Shown in pieces: positions 12,991-22,357 of a stretch of 64,000 bases of DNA; positions within the stretch are counted from its first letter, which is position 1; the number at the start of each line of letters is the position of its first letter. Source of the stretch: Kitasatospora sp. MMS16-BH015 (GTDB lineage: Bacteria; Actinomycetota; Actinomycetes; Streptomycetales; Streptomycetaceae); NCBI RefSeq assembly GCF_002943525.1, contig NZ_CP025394.1:6076001-6140000 (forward strand), given 5' to 3'. Position numbers and translations under genes: made by a program. The notes below the pieces were generated by a model. The model was given only the letters and a program-made list of their open reading frames with translations, searched no databases and was not told the DNA's origin.

Positions 12991-13086
12991 GCCGGTTGCA
13001 CTGTCCGTTGCCGGTGCCACTGGATGCCTGCGGTGAGTGCGGCTTCGCTGCTTCCGATTTCGCGCAGTTCCCCGCGCCCCTGGTGG
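12922..13086 (-). repeat. Dispersed nested inverted-repeat element, copy 2
   Basis: Bounded by GTTGCACCCTCC plus AGGGGCGCGGGGAAC (from about 12934) and the inverted arm GTTCCCCGCGCCCCT ending at 13081. The GAACTGCGCG arm lies on the right, on the minus strand, 5 nt after the lhr stop codon. The element is therefore inverted relative to copy 1 but still in the sense of the gene it follows. The middle includes TTGCACTGTCCG and GCCGGTGCCACTG. Confidence 0.85.
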
Positions 13087-16000
13087 TTAACCTCGCAGCC
13101 TCAGACCTCGGGGCGTCGGGTGGAAGCCGGCGGCTTCCAGGGACCGCCCCAGGGGGGCTTCGAGGGCCGGGGTGCCGTTGATGCGTTCGATGGTGACGGA
13201 GGGGCCGAGGGCGCCGGAGTGGACGGCCTCGGTGAGGGCGGTGAGGGCGGCCGGGTGGTCCGTCCAGGAGAGCAGGGACTTGCCGCCGCGCTCGATGTAG
13301 AGGGCCGGGGTGCCGTCGACCAGCACGACCAGGGCGCCGGCCTTGCGGCTGGGGCGGTGGGTGGCGTCGGGGAGCTCGGGCCAGGGGAGGGCCGCGCCGT
13401 AGGCGTTCGCCGGGTCGGCGGCGGCGAGGACCAGGGCCTGGGGCGGCTCGGGCGCGGTGGTGCCCCAGCCGGCGGCGTCGCCCCGCTCCAGGCGGCCGTT
13501 GACCGCCCGTAGGCGGTCGGCCGCGCCGTCCATCGCGAACTGGGCTCCGCCCAGGCCCTCGACGAAGTAGCCCCGGCGGGCCCGGCCGCGCTCCTCGAAG
13601 GCGGCGAGCACCCGGTAGACCCCGGCGAAGCCGCCCGGCACCCGCTCGGCGGCCACCGCGCCGCGGGTGAGCACGCCGTGCCGGTCCAACAGCGCCTGCG
13701 CCTGCGCGGCGGCCCGCACCGTCGGGTCGGCCGCGTACTCGGGCAGCAGCGACCAGCGGCCGGCCGCCGTCGGCCCGCCCGAGCGCAGGGCGGAGGCCGG
13801 GCGGCCCAGGCCGCGGGAGCCGCCGCCGTAGCGGGCGCGCGGGGTGGCCTTGGGGGCGCGGTGGGCGGTGGCGCCGGCGGTGCGGCCGGAGCCGAGCAGG
13901 GCGCGGAGCGGGGCGAGGGTGTCGTTGGTGACGTACCCGGCCCAGACGAGCTCCCAGAGGGCCGTCAGAAGCTCGGGCTCGGGGGTCTCGGGCTGCTGGG
14001 CGGCCAGCTGGCGGAAGAAGAGGCCGTAGCCGCCCGCGAGGGCCTCCAGCAGGGCGGTGTGCACGGGGGTGAGGGAGGGCGGCACCGGCTCGGGGCGCAG
14101 CAGGTGGGCGGCCTCCGGGAGGTGCAGGCCGATCCAGCCGTCCTTGCCCGGCAGGGCACCCGCGCCGGACCAGCCGATCTCGCCGGCCGCGGTGAGCTCG
14201 TCGAGCAGGGCGGGGTGGTAGTCGGTGAGCCGGGCCGGGAGCACCAGCTTCTCCAGGGCGGAGGCGGGCAGGGCGGTGCCCTGGAGCTGCTCGACCACCC
14301 GGAGCAGGCCGTCGGCCCCGCGCAGGCGGTGGCCGCCCAGGTGCTGCCAGGCGGGCAGGAAGGCGCCCAGGGCGCGCGGGGGCACCGCCTCCACCTCCTG
14401 GCGCAGCGCGGCCAGCGAGCGGCGCCGCAGGCGGCGCAGCACCTCGGCGTCGCACCACTCCTCGGTGGCGGTGGAGCCCGGCCGGAACTCGCCCGCGACC
14501 AGCCGGCCGGCCGCCGCGAGGCGGTGCAGGGTGCCGGTGACCACGGCGGTGCCCAGGCCGAAGCGGGCGGCGGCCTCGGCGGCGGTGAACGGGCCGTGGG
14601 TGCGGGCGTGCCGGGAGAGCAGGTCGCCGAGGGGGTCCTTGACCGGCTCGGTGAAGACTTCGGGGACGCCGACCGGGAGCGGGGTGCCGAGGGCGTCGCG
14701 CAGCCGGCCGGCGTCCTCGATCGCGGCCCAGCGCTGCTCGCCGCCGACGCGGACCTCGATGGCCCGGCGGGCGGCCCGCAGCTCCTCGGCCCAGGCGGGC
14801 CGGCCGCCGCGGGCGGTGAGCTCGGCGGTGGTCAGCGGGCCGAGCCGGCGCAGGGCGTCGGCCACTCCTTCGAGGTCCTTGATCCGCCGGTCCGGGGTGA
14901 GCAGCTGGAGCTCGGCCTCCAGCTCGGCCAGCACGGCCGGGTCGAGCAGCTCGCGGAGCTCGGCCTGGCCGAGCAGCTCGGAGAGCAGCCGGGAGTCGAG
15001 GGCGAGGGCGGCGGCCCGGCGCTCGGCGAGGGGTGAATCGCCCTCGTAGAGGAACTGGGCGACGTACCCGAAGAGCAGCGAGCGGGCGAACGGGGAGGGC
15101 TCGGGGGTGGTGACCTCGACCAGGCGGACGGCGCGGGATTCGAGGTCTCCCATCAGCTCGACCAGGCCGGGCACGTCGAACACGTCCTGGAGGCACTCGC
15201 GGACGGCCTCGAGCACGATCGGGAAGGACCCGTACTCGGCGGCCACCTCGAGCAGCTGGGAGGCGCGCTGGCGCTGCTGCCAGAGCGGGGTGCGGCGGCC
15301 GGGGCTGCGGCGGGGCAGCAGCAGGGCCCGGCCGGCGCACTCGCGGAAGCGGGCGGCGAACAGGGCCGAGCCGCCGACCTGGTCGGTGACCAGCTGCTCG
15401 ATCTCGCCGGGCTCGAAGAGCGCTGCTTCGGCACCGACCGGCGCCTCTTCGGGGACCGGGTCCGCCGAAGGGAAGTCGAGCAGGTCGGCGTCGGGGAGAC
15501 GGAGCACGATGCCGTCGTCGGCGTGCATCACCTGCGGGTCGAGGCCGTGCTTCTCGCGCAGGCGGGCGCCGAGGGCGAGGGCCCAGGGGGCGTGCACCTG
15601 GGCGCCGAAGGGCGAGTGGATGACGATCCGCCAGTCGCCCAGCTCGTCGCGGAAGCGCTCGACCACGATGGTGCGGTCGTCGGGGAGGTGACCGGTGGCG
15701 GTGCGCTGCTCGGCCAGGTAGGCGAGCAGATTGCCCGCCGCCCAGTCGTCCAGGCCGGCCGCGTGCAGCCGGGCGGTGGCCTGCTCGGGCTCGAGGCCGC
15801 CGAGCTCGCGGACGAAGGCGCCGAGGGCCCGGCCGAGCTCCAGCGGGCGGCCGAGGCTGTCGCCCTTCCAGAACGGCAGCCGCCCGGGCACGCCGGGGGC
15901 GGGCACCACCAGCACCTTGTCGTGGGTGATCTCCTGGATCCGCCAGGAGGTGGTGCCGAGGGTGAAGACGTCGCCGACGCGGGACTCGTAGACCATCTCC

Positions 16001-17691
16001 TCGTCCAGCTCGCCGACGCGGCCGCCGCCCTTTTTGGGGTCCGTACCCGCGATGAAGACGCCGAACAGCCCGCGGTCGGGGATGGTGCCGCCGGAGGTGA
16101 CGGCCAGGCGCTGGGCGCCGGGGCGGCCGGTGACGGTGCCCGCGACCCGGTCCCAGACCAGGCGGGGGCGCAGCTCGGCGAAGGCGTCGGAGGGGTACCG
16201 GCCGGCCAGCATGTCGAGCACGCCCTCGAAGGCGGACTGCGGCAGCCCGGCGAAGGGGGCGGCGCGGCGGACCAGGGCGAGCAGCTCGTCCACGTCCCAG
16301 GTGTCCAGCGCGGTGATCGCGACCAGCTGCTGGGCCAGCACGTCCAGCGGGTTGCGCGGGACGCGCAGGGCCTCGATCTGCCCGCTGCGCATCCGCTCGG
16401 TGACCACGGCGGACTGGACCAGATCGGCCCGGTACTTGGGGAAGACCACGCCGGTGGAGACGGCGCCGACCTGGTGGCCGGCCCGGCCGACCCGCTGGAG
16501 GCCGGAGGCGACCGAGGGCGGGGACTCGACCTGGACCACCAGCTCGACGGCGCCCATGTCGATGCCCAGCTCCAGGCTGGAGGTGGCCACCACGGCGGGC
16601 AGCCGGCCCGCCTTCAGCTCCTCCTCGACCAGGGCGCGCTGCTCCTTGGAGACCGAGCCGTGGTGGGCCCGGGCGATCACCGGCGGGGCCCCGGTGGCGG
16701 CGCCGGAGCCGCCCATCAGCTGGGCGGGGGCGTGCGCCTCGGGCAGGGCGGTGCCGGCCCGCTCCAGGGCGATCTCGTTCAGCCGGTTGCAGAGGCGCTC
16801 GGCGAGGCGGCGGGAGTTGGCGAAGACGATGGTCGAGCGGTGGGCCTGGACCAGATCGGCGATCCGCTCCTCCACGTGCGGCCAGATCGAGGCCTGCCGG
16901 GCTGGGTCGTCGGTGGTGGTGGCGGGCAGCTCGTCCAGATCGGGGACGGGGACGACCACGGAGAGGTCGAACTCCTTGGCCGCCGGGGGCTGGACCACGG
17001 CCGCGCCGCGCTGCGGGCTCAGGAACCGGGCGATCTCCTCGACCGGGCGGACGGTGGCGGAGAGGCCGATCCGGCGGGCCGGGCGCTCCAGCAGCTCGTC
17101 CAGCCGCTCCAGGCTGAGCGCGAGGTGGGCGCCGCGCTTGGTGCCCGCGACGGCGTGCACCTCGTCCAGGATCACCGTGTCGACCCCGCGCAGGGCCTCG
17201 CGGGAGGCGGAGGTGAGCAGTAGGAAGAGCGACTCGGGGGTGGTGATCAGGATGTCCGGCGGGTGAGTGGCGATCTTGCGGCGCTCGGCGGCCGGAGTGT
17301 CGCCCGAGCGGATGCCGACCTGCACCTCGGGCTCGGGCCGGCCGAGCCGGACGGCGGCCTGGCGCAGGCCGGCCAGCGGGGCGCGCAGATTGCGCTCCAC
17401 GTCGACCGCGAGGGCCTTGATGGGGGAGATGTAGAGCACCCGGCAGCGGCGCTTCGGGTCGGCCGGCGGCGGGGTGTGGCTCAGCCGGTCGAGCGCGGAG
17501 AGGAAGGCCGCCAGCGTCTTGCCGGAGCCGGTGGGGGCGACCACCAGCACGTCCGTACCGCGCCCGATGGCCGTCCAGGCCTCGGCCTGGGCCTGGGTGG
17601 GCGCGGTGAAGGCGCCCTCGAACCAGGCCCGGGTGGCGGGGGCGAAGCCGGCCAGCGGGTCGGGGGCGGTGGGGAGGTGGTTCGGCGCCAT
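13087..17691 (-). CDS. lhr: Lhr-type ATP-dependent superfamily 2 helicase
   Basis: A 1534-residue helicase, the usual Lhr length. The N-terminal helicase core has a Q-motif region, Walker A (VVAPTGSGKTLAAFLSAL, about 48-65), the DEVH box (TVILDEVHAVAGTKRG, about 173-188), SAT-type motif III (GLSATVRP) and motif VI (QRVGRAGHQ). A long C-terminal region follows: Lhr winged helix, beta-barrel and four-helix bundle (DUF4145/Lhr_CD type). Lhr unwinds RNA:DNA and DNA duplexes and is linked to repair in actinobacteria. It is divergent from the subtilase gene and convergent with the small membrane gene. The start at 17691 has a weak ribosome binding site, so nearby alternatives are possible. Confidence 0.9.
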   Translation of the reverse strand: MAPNHLPTAPDPLAGFAPATRAWFEGAFTAPTQAQAEAWTAIGRGTDVLVVAPTGSGKTLAAFLSALDRLSHTPPPADPKRRCRVLYISPIKALAVDVERNLRAPLAGLRQAAVRLGRPEPEVQVGIRSGDTPAAERRKIATHPPDILITTPESLFLLLTSASREALRGVDTVILDEVHAVAGTKRGAHLALSLERLDELLERPARRIGLSATVRPVEEIARFLSPQRGAAVVQPPAAKEFDLSVVVPVPDLDELPATTTDDPARQASIWPHVEERIADLVQAHRSTIVFANSRRLAERLCNRLNEIALERAGTALPEAHAPAQLMGGSGAATGAPPVIARAHHGSVSKEQRALVEEELKAGRLPAVVATSSLELGIDMGAVELVVQVESPPSVASGLQRVGRAGHQVGAVSTGVVFPKYRADLVQSAVVTERMRSGQIEALRVPRNPLDVLAQQLVAITALDTWDVDELLALVRRAAPFAGLPQSAFEGVLDMLAGRYPSDAFAELRPRLVWDRVAGTVTGRPGAQRLAVTSGGTIPDRGLFGVFIAGTDPKKGGGRVGELDEEMVYESRVGDVFTLGTTSWRIQEITHDKVLVVPAPGVPGRLPFWKGDSLGRPLELGRALGAFVRELGGLEPEQATARLHAAGLDDWAAGNLLAYLAEQRTATGHLPDDRTIVVERFRDELGDWRIVIHSPFGAQVHAPWALALGARLREKHGLDPQVMHADDGIVLRLPDADLLDFPSADPVPEEAPVGAEAALFEPGEIEQLVTDQVGGSALFAARFRECAGRALLLPRRSPGRRTPLWQQRQRASQLLEVAAEYGSFPIVLEAVRECLQDVFDVPGLVELMGDLESRAVRLVEVTTPEPSPFARSLLFGYVAQFLYEGDSPLAERRAAALALDSRLLSELLGQAELRELLDPAVLAELEAELQLLTPDRRIKDLEGVADALRRLGPLTTAELTARGGRPAWAEELRAARRAIEVRVGGEQRWAAIEDAGRLRDALGTPLPVGVPEVFTEPVKDPLGDLLSRHARTHGPFTAAEAAARFGLGTAVVTGTLHRLAAAGRLVAGEFRPGSTATEEWCDAEVLRRLRRRSLAALRQEVEAVPPRALGAFLPAWQHLGGHRLRGADGLLRVVEQLQGTALPASALEKLVLPARLTDYHPALLDELTAAGEIGWSGAGALPGKDGWIGLHLPEAAHLLRPEPVPPSLTPVHTALLEALAGGYGLFFRQLAAQQPETPEPELLTALWELVWAGYVTNDTLAPLRALLGSGRTAGATAHRAPKATPRARYGGGSRGLGRPASALRSGGPTAAGRWSLLPEYAADPTVRAAAQAQALLDRHGVLTRGAVAAERVPGGFAGVYRVLAAFEERGRARRGYFVEGLGGAQFAMDGAADRLRAVNGRLERGDAAGWGTTAPEPPQALVLAAADPANAYGAALPWPELPDATHRPSRKAGALVVLVDGTPALYIERGGKSLLSWTDHPAALTALTEAVHSGALGPSVTIERINGTPALEAPLGRSLEAAGFHPTPRGLRLRG

Positions 17692-17942
17692 GAGGCCATG
17701 GTGCCCCGACGGGCTGACAGCGCGGCGGCACTGACCGGCGGTGCGGCGGTACCGGCTGACAGTTCGGCGGCCGCGCGGGCGGGGTCGGCGGGCGGGCGGG
17801 TGTCGCGGCGAGGCGTCGCGGCGAGGGGGTCGGGGCGAGGCGTCGGGGCGGGCTAAGCAGATCGGGCAAGTAGGACAATCCGCTCATATGGTGATGTATC
17901 AGGTCCGCAGCCAGGGTGGGCCCGAGCACCGGAGGCGGCGGG

Positions 17943-19556
17943 ATGCATCGGCTGTACCCCACCGAAGGGCCCGCCGACCGGAGCGGACCGCGGGTGCCCG
18001 TCCGGGCGCTGCTCGTCATGCTGCTGATCGCGCTGCTGCTCGGCGGGGCCGTGCCGTACGTCTCCGGGCCCGGCCGGGCCTACCTCAGCTACCTGGTGCT
18101 GGCCGACCGCTCCGACCCGGCCGGGGCCGCGCTCGCCGCGGACGGGGCCCGGACGGCGGACGGCCGGGTCGTCCAGGAGTACCCGCAGATCGGCGCCGTG
18201 CTCGCCTACGCGACCGGCGGTTTCGCCGCCCGGCTCCGCGGCCGCCCCGGCATCGCCGCCGTCGGCGCCACCCGGACGGCGCCGGTCGCCTCGCTGCCCG
18301 GCCCGCTGGACGGCGCCGGGGACTTCCACCGGACGGTCGCCGCCGTGCCCGGGCCGGCCTCCGCGGCGGTCTCCGGAGCCGGGTCGATCGATGGTGGGTG
18401 GCTCGGCGGGGCCCTGTCGGGGGGTGGGCGGCTCGGTGGCGGTCGGCCGGGCGGGGGATGGCTGGGGGGTGGTGAGGCGAGCCTGCCGGACCCGGACGAG
18501 GGGACGGACTGGAACCTGGCGATGGTCGGCGCGGTGGAGCCCGCCGGCGGGGGCCCGCTGGTGCGCAGCCCCGCCACCGACCGGGCGGGAGTGACCGGGC
18601 AGGCGCTGCGGCGGGTGACGGTGGCGGTGCTGGACTCCGGGGTGGACGACACCCACCCGGACCTGCGGGGCGCCGTCGATCCGGCGGCCTCGGCCTCCTG
18701 CGCGGACGGGCGGCCGGACGCGCGGTCCGGGGCCTGGCGGCCCGATCAGGGCGTCAACGAGAGCGGGCACGGCACCCACGTGGCGGGCATCGTCGGGGCG
18801 GTCCGGGACGGCAAGGGGGTCTCCGGGGTCGCGCCCGGGGTGCGGATCGCGGCGGTGCGGCTGCTCGGGCCGCTCGGGCAGTACTACGCCGAGAACATCG
18901 TCTGCGGGCTGCTCTGGGCCGCCGACCACGGCGCCCGGGCGGTGAACGACAGCTACTTCGCCGACCCGTGGAAGTACAACTGCCCGGAGGACGCGGACCA
19001 GGCCGCGCTGATCCAGGCCGTCGGCCGGGCGGTGGCCTACGCGCAGCGGCAGGGCGCCGTGGTGGTGGCCTCGGCGGGCAACGACGCCCAGGACCTCGGC
19101 GCCGCCCGCACCGACCACCGCAGCCCGAACGACCGCCTCACCGGCCCCGCCCAGGACCGCCGGCTCGGCACCGAGTGCATCCGCCTGCCCGGCGAACTGC
19201 CCGGCGTGGTGACGGTCGGCGCGGTGGACCGCAGCGGCCTGCCCGCCGCGTACACCAACTACGGCGTCGGCCGGATCACCCTGGCCGCCCCGGGCGGCGA
19301 CCCCGACGGCGGGGTCCAGGGCGCGATCGTCTCCGACTGGCCCGGCGGCCAGTACGTGGCCCTGGCCGGGACCTCGATGGCCGCCGCCCACGTCACCGGC
19401 GCGGTGGCCGTCGCGGCGGCCGAGCACCCCGACTGGCGGCCCGAGCAGCTCACCGCGCTGCTCACCGGGCTGGCCGCCGCGCACTGCCCGTTCGGGCCGG
19501 GGGCCTGCGTGGACAACCGGTACTTCGGCGCCGGGGTGCTGACCCTGCCGAGGTGA
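17943..19556 (+). CDS. Membrane-anchored subtilase (peptidase S8, mycosin-like)
   Basis: A 537-residue protein. One N-terminal hydrophobic segment (LLVMLLIALLLGGAVPYV, about 22-40) acts as signal anchor or signal peptide. A poorly conserved pro-region follows, with a Gly-rich insert (WLGG, GGGRLGGG) at about residues 149-178. The S8 domain carries Asp in VAVLDSGVDDTHPD, His in HGTHVAGIVG, the oxyanion Asn in SAGND and Ser in GTSMAAAHVTG. ATG at 17943 is chosen over the in-frame GTG at 17916, because GGAGG ends 7 nt upstream. There is no C-terminal membrane helix, unlike mycobacterial mycosins, and no ESX gene nearby, so a type VII secretion role is not supported here. Confidence 0.85.
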   Translation: MHRLYPTEGPADRSGPRVPVRALLVMLLIALLLGGAVPYVSGPGRAYLSYLVLADRSDPAGAALAADGARTADGRVVQEYPQIGAVLAYATGGFAARLRGRPGIAAVGATRTAPVASLPGPLDGAGDFHRTVAAVPGPASAAVSGAGSIDGGWLGGALSGGGRLGGGRPGGGWLGGGEASLPDPDEGTDWNLAMVGAVEPAGGGPLVRSPATDRAGVTGQALRRVTVAVLDSGVDDTHPDLRGAVDPAASASCADGRPDARSGAWRPDQGVNESGHGTHVAGIVGAVRDGKGVSGVAPGVRIAAVRLLGPLGQYYAENIVCGLLWAADHGARAVNDSYFADPWKYNCPEDADQAALIQAVGRAVAYAQRQGAVVVASAGNDAQDLGAARTDHRSPNDRLTGPAQDRRLGTECIRLPGELPGVVTVGAVDRSGLPAAYTNYGVGRITLAAPGGDPDGGVQGAIVSDWPGGQYVALAGTSMAAAHVTGAVAVAAAEHPDWRPEQLTALLTGLAAAHCPFGPGACVDNRYFGAGVLTLPR

Positions 19557-19601
19557 CGGCCCGGCGCACGGCGGGGCCCCGGGGGGCGGCGGGGGTTCGG
19601 G

Positions 19602-19607
19602 GATACT
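19602..19607 (+). promoter_or_regulatory. Candidate -10 (GATACT) for leaderless DUF3046 gene
   Basis: GATACT ends 6 nt before the ATG at 19614, with no ribosome binding site between, consistent with a leaderless transcript. Confidence 0.4.
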
Positions 19608-19613
19608 GGGCCC

Positions 19614-19808
19614 ATGAGGTTGACCGAGTTCTGGCGGCGGATGTACGAGCACTTCGGCGAGGGGTACGCGGAGTCCTTCGCGTCCGACCACCTGATGAGC
19701 GAGCTGGGCGGGCGGACGATCCGGCAGGCGCTGGAGGCGGGCTGGGAGGCCAAGGACGTCTGGCGGGTGGTCTGCGAGACGCAGGGGGTCTCGGCGCTGC
19801 TCCGGTAG
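19614..19808 (+). CDS. DUF3046 family small protein
   Basis: A 64-residue soluble protein starting MRLTEFWRRMYEHFG, with DHLMSELGGRTIRQALEAG and DVWRVVCE. These are features of the actinobacterial DUF3046 family, whose function is unknown. The family is commonly found just upstream of recA, as here. The start ATG is preceded by a -10-like GATACT rather than a ribosome binding site. Confidence 0.85.
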   Translation: MRLTEFWRRMYEHFGEGYAESFASDHLMSELGGRTIRQALEAGWEAKDVWRVVCETQGVSALLR

Positions 19809-19826
19809 CCCGGCCCTGCGGGGGGT

Positions 19827-21080
19827 ATGCCCGGTTCCGTCCGTTCGATGGGCGAGACTGGGCCGGTGGTCAGTACCTCTACACCCCAGCAGCAAGGACA
19901 GACCCCTCCCGAGCGGCCGCGGAGGGAGGCGATGCCGCGCTGGCTGCCCCGGGCCATGGTGCTCGCACTGGTGCTGGTCGGCCTGTTCCAGTTGGCCGAC
20001 TGGGCCTTCCACCAGCTGATCGACCTGTTCGTGATGCTGCTGGTGGCGTTCTTCCTCTCGCTCGCGATCGAGCCCGCGGTGGACCGGATGGCCGCCCGGG
20101 GCGTGCGGCGCGGCCTCGGCACCTTCCTGGTCTTCATCGCACTCGCGGTGGCCGTCGCCGGCTTCCTCGCCGCGCTCGGCACCCTGCTGGTCGACCAGGT
20201 GGCCAAGATCGCGGGCGACCTGCCGCACCTGGTGGACAACCTGATCGGCTGGGTCAACCGCACCTTCCACCAGGACCTCTCGCTCGACCAGCTCCAGCAG
20301 CGGGTGCTCAAGGACTCCGGCAGCATCGAGAAGTACGCCCAGCAGGCCGCCGACAACGCCTGGGGCCTCTCCAGCACCCTGATCGGCGGGCTCTTCCAGG
20401 CCTTCACGGTGGGCCTGTTCACCTTCTACTTCACCGCCGACGGCCCCCGGGTGCGGCGCACCGTCTGCTCGCTGCTGCCGCCGGCCAAGCAGGCCGAGGT
20501 GCTGCGAGCCTGGGAGATCGCGCTGGCCAAGACCGGCGGCTACCTCTACTCGCGCACCCTGCTGGCGATCGCCTCGACCATCGCGCACTGGATCATGTTC
20601 GCGGTCCTCGGCCTGCCGTACGCGGCGGCGCTGGCCGTCTGGGTCGGCGTGATGTCGCAGTTCGTACCGACCATCGGGACGTACCTGGCCGGGGCGCTGC
20701 CGGTGATCGTGGCGCTCACCGTGCAGCCGGTGGACGCGCTCTGGGTGCTGGGCTTCGTGATCGTCTACCAGCAGATCGAGAACTACCTGCTTCACCCGAG
20801 GATCACCGCCAGGACGGTGGACGTGCACCCGGCGGTGGCCTTCGGCGCGGTGATCGCCGGGGCGGCGCTGCTCGGTGCGGTCGGCGCGCTGATCGCGATC
20901 CCCGCGGCGGCCACCCTCCAGGGCTTCGTCGGCACCTACCTGCGGCGGTACGAGGTGGCCACCGACCCGCGGATCGACCGGGGCGAGGAGCGGCGGCGGC
21001 TGGCCCGCGAGCGCCGGGCGGAGGCCGCCCGGCGGCTCCGGCGGCTGGTCAGGGGCGGGGAGGACGACGCCGAGCGGTAG
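19827..21080 (+). CDS. AI-2E family transporter (UPF0118 permease)
   Basis: A 417-residue membrane protein with about seven or eight hydrophobic helices. The first two helices are a pair (AMVLALVLVGLFQLADWAF, DLFVMLLVAFFLSLAIEPA). The conserved C-terminal AI-2E_transport region contains VGVMSQFVPTIGTYLAG and YQQIENYLLHPRITAR. Family members include the AI-2 exporter TqsA and Na+/H+ antiporters, so the substrate cannot be named. The C-terminal 50 residues are Arg/Glu-rich and cytoplasmic. The first 40 residues are hydrophilic and the true start could be a later in-frame GTG at 19866. The ribosome binding site is weak. Confidence 0.8.
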   Translation: MPGSVRSMGETGPVVSTSTPQQQGQTPPERPRREAMPRWLPRAMVLALVLVGLFQLADWAFHQLIDLFVMLLVAFFLSLAIEPAVDRMAARGVRRGLGTFLVFIALAVAVAGFLAALGTLLVDQVAKIAGDLPHLVDNLIGWVNRTFHQDLSLDQLQQRVLKDSGSIEKYAQQAADNAWGLSSTLIGGLFQAFTVGLFTFYFTADGPRVRRTVCSLLPPAKQAEVLRAWEIALAKTGGYLYSRTLLAIASTIAHWIMFAVLGLPYAAALAVWVGVMSQFVPTIGTYLAGALPVIVALTVQPVDALWVLGFVIVYQQIENYLLHPRITARTVDVHPAVAFGAVIAGAALLGAVGALIAIPAAATLQGFVGTYLRRYEVATDPRIDRGEERRRLARERRAEAARRLRRLVRGGEDDAER

Positions 21081-21099
21081 CGAAGGTGGGGTCGAACGC

Positions 21100-21126
21100 T
21101 TGAATCGAACAGATGTTCTTTATACT
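21100..21126 (+). promoter_or_regulatory. Candidate recA promoter
   Basis: TTGAAT (21100-21105) and TATACT (21121-21126) flank the SOS box with a 15-bp spacer. The spacer is short, but bound LexA would sit exactly between the two hexamers. A leader of about 105 nt follows to the ATG at 21238. Confidence 0.5.
21106..21119 (+). promoter_or_regulatory. LexA binding site (SOS box) of recA
   Basis: CGAACAGATGTTCT matches the Gram-positive SOS box CGAACRNRYGTTCG at all but the last base. It lies about 120 bp upstream of the recA start. LexA is encoded in the same window at 52838-53713. Confidence 0.85.
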
Positions 21127-21237
21127 CGGAGGCGGCGAGTTATCCACAGGCCGAGCCCGTTCAGGGTGGATTGTCGGTGGGACGCGCTAGCGTCGAGGAC
21201 GATGAAGCGCACAGCACAGAATCCGAGGGTGGAAGCC

Positions 21238-22356
21238 ATGGCAGGCACGGACCGCGAGAAGGCTCTTGAGACCGCACTCGCCCAGATCGAGCGGCAGTTC
21301 GGCAAGGGCTCGGTGATGCGGCTCGGCGAGAAGGCCAACGAGCCGATCGAGGTGATCCCCACCGGGTCCACCGCGCTCGACGTCGCGCTCGGCGTCGGCG
21401 GCCTGCCGCGCGGCCGCGTGATCGAGATCTACGGCCCCGAGTCCTCGGGCAAGACCACGCTGACACTGCACGCGGCGGCCAGCGCGCAGCGCCTCGGCGG
21501 CACCGTCGCCTTCGTCGACGCCGAGCACGCGCTCGACCCGGAGTACGCCAAGAAGCTGGGCGTCGACACCGACGCGCTGCTGGTCAGCCAGCCCGACACG
21601 GGTGAGCAGGCGCTGGAGATCACCGACATGCTGATCCGCTCCGGCGCGATCGACCTGGTGATCATCGACTCGGTGGCCGCCCTGGTGCCGCGCGCCGAGA
21701 TCGAGGGTGAGATGGGTGACTCGCACGTCGGTCTCCAGGCCCGCCTGATGAGCCAGGCGCTGCGGAAGATCGCCGGTGCGCTCAACCAGTCCAACACCAC
21801 CGCGATCTTCATCAACCAGCTGCGCGAGAAGATCGGCGTGATGTTCGGCTCGCCGGAGACCACGACCGGTGGCCGGGCGCTCAAGTTCTACGCCTCCGTC
21901 CGCCTCGACATCCGCCGGATCGAGACCCTGAAGGACGGCACCGAGGCCGTCGGTAACCGCACCCGCGTCAAGGTCGTGAAGAACAAGGTCGCCGCGCCCT
22001 TCAAGCAGGCCGAGTTCGACATCCTCTACGGCCACGGCATCAGCTGGGAGGGCGGCCTGATCGACATGGGTGTCGAGCACGGCTTCATCCGCAAGGCCGG
22101 CGCCTGGTACACCTACGAGGGCGACCAGCTCGGCCAGGGCAAGGAGAACGCCCGCAACTTCCTGCGGGACAACCCGCAGCTCGCCGAGGAGATCGAGAAG
22201 AAGATCAAGCTGAAGCTCGGCATCGGCTCGAAGGACGAGCTGGAGGCCGCCGCGGCCGCCGCCGAGTCCACCGAGGCCGAGGGCGGCGCCAAGCCGATCA
22301 CGGCCACCGCCGCCAAGACCGCCGCGGCGAAGAAGACGGCCGCCGCCAAGGCCTGA
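21238..22356 (+). CDS. recA: Recombinase RecA
   Basis: A 372-residue protein. Walker A is GPESSGKT at 66-73; Walker B is DLVIIDSVAALVP. The L1 and L2 loop regions (EIEGEMGDSHVGLQARLMSQ, FINQLREKIGVMFGSPETTTGG) and the C-terminal domain are intact. It forms filaments on ssDNA, drives strand exchange and stimulates LexA self-cleavage. The C-terminus has a Lys/Ala-rich tail (TAAAKKTAAAKA) where enterobacterial RecA has an acidic one, as usual in streptomycetes. ATG at 21238 is preferred over the in-frame TTG at 21100, which lies inside the promoter. recX starts 2 nt after the stop. Confidence 0.98.
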   Translation: MAGTDREKALETALAQIERQFGKGSVMRLGEKANEPIEVIPTGSTALDVALGVGGLPRGRVIEIYGPESSGKTTLTLHAAASAQRLGGTVAFVDAEHALDPEYAKKLGVDTDALLVSQPDTGEQALEITDMLIRSGAIDLVIIDSVAALVPRAEIEGEMGDSHVGLQARLMSQALRKIAGALNQSNTTAIFINQLREKIGVMFGSPETTTGGRALKFYASVRLDIRRIETLKDGTEAVGNRTRVKVVKNKVAAPFKQAEFDILYGHGISWEGGLIDMGVEHGFIRKAGAWYTYEGDQLGQGKENARNFLRDNPQLAEEIEKKIKLKLGIGSKDELEAAAAAAESTEAEGGAKPITATAAKTAAAKKTAAAKA

Positions 22357-22357
22357 C

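Noticed and set aside
5412..18019. Very long antisense open frames, e.g. minus strand 5412-10601 and 12782-18019
   Set aside because: They are shadows of high-GC genes (ftsK, rimO, lhr) on other frames: no ribosome binding site, Arg/Pro/Gly/Ala-only composition, no domain, and they run across known genes.
21100..21237. TTG-initiated upstream extension of recA
   Set aside because: It lies within the promoter and SOS box; the RecA N-terminus (MAGTDREKAL) starts at 21238.
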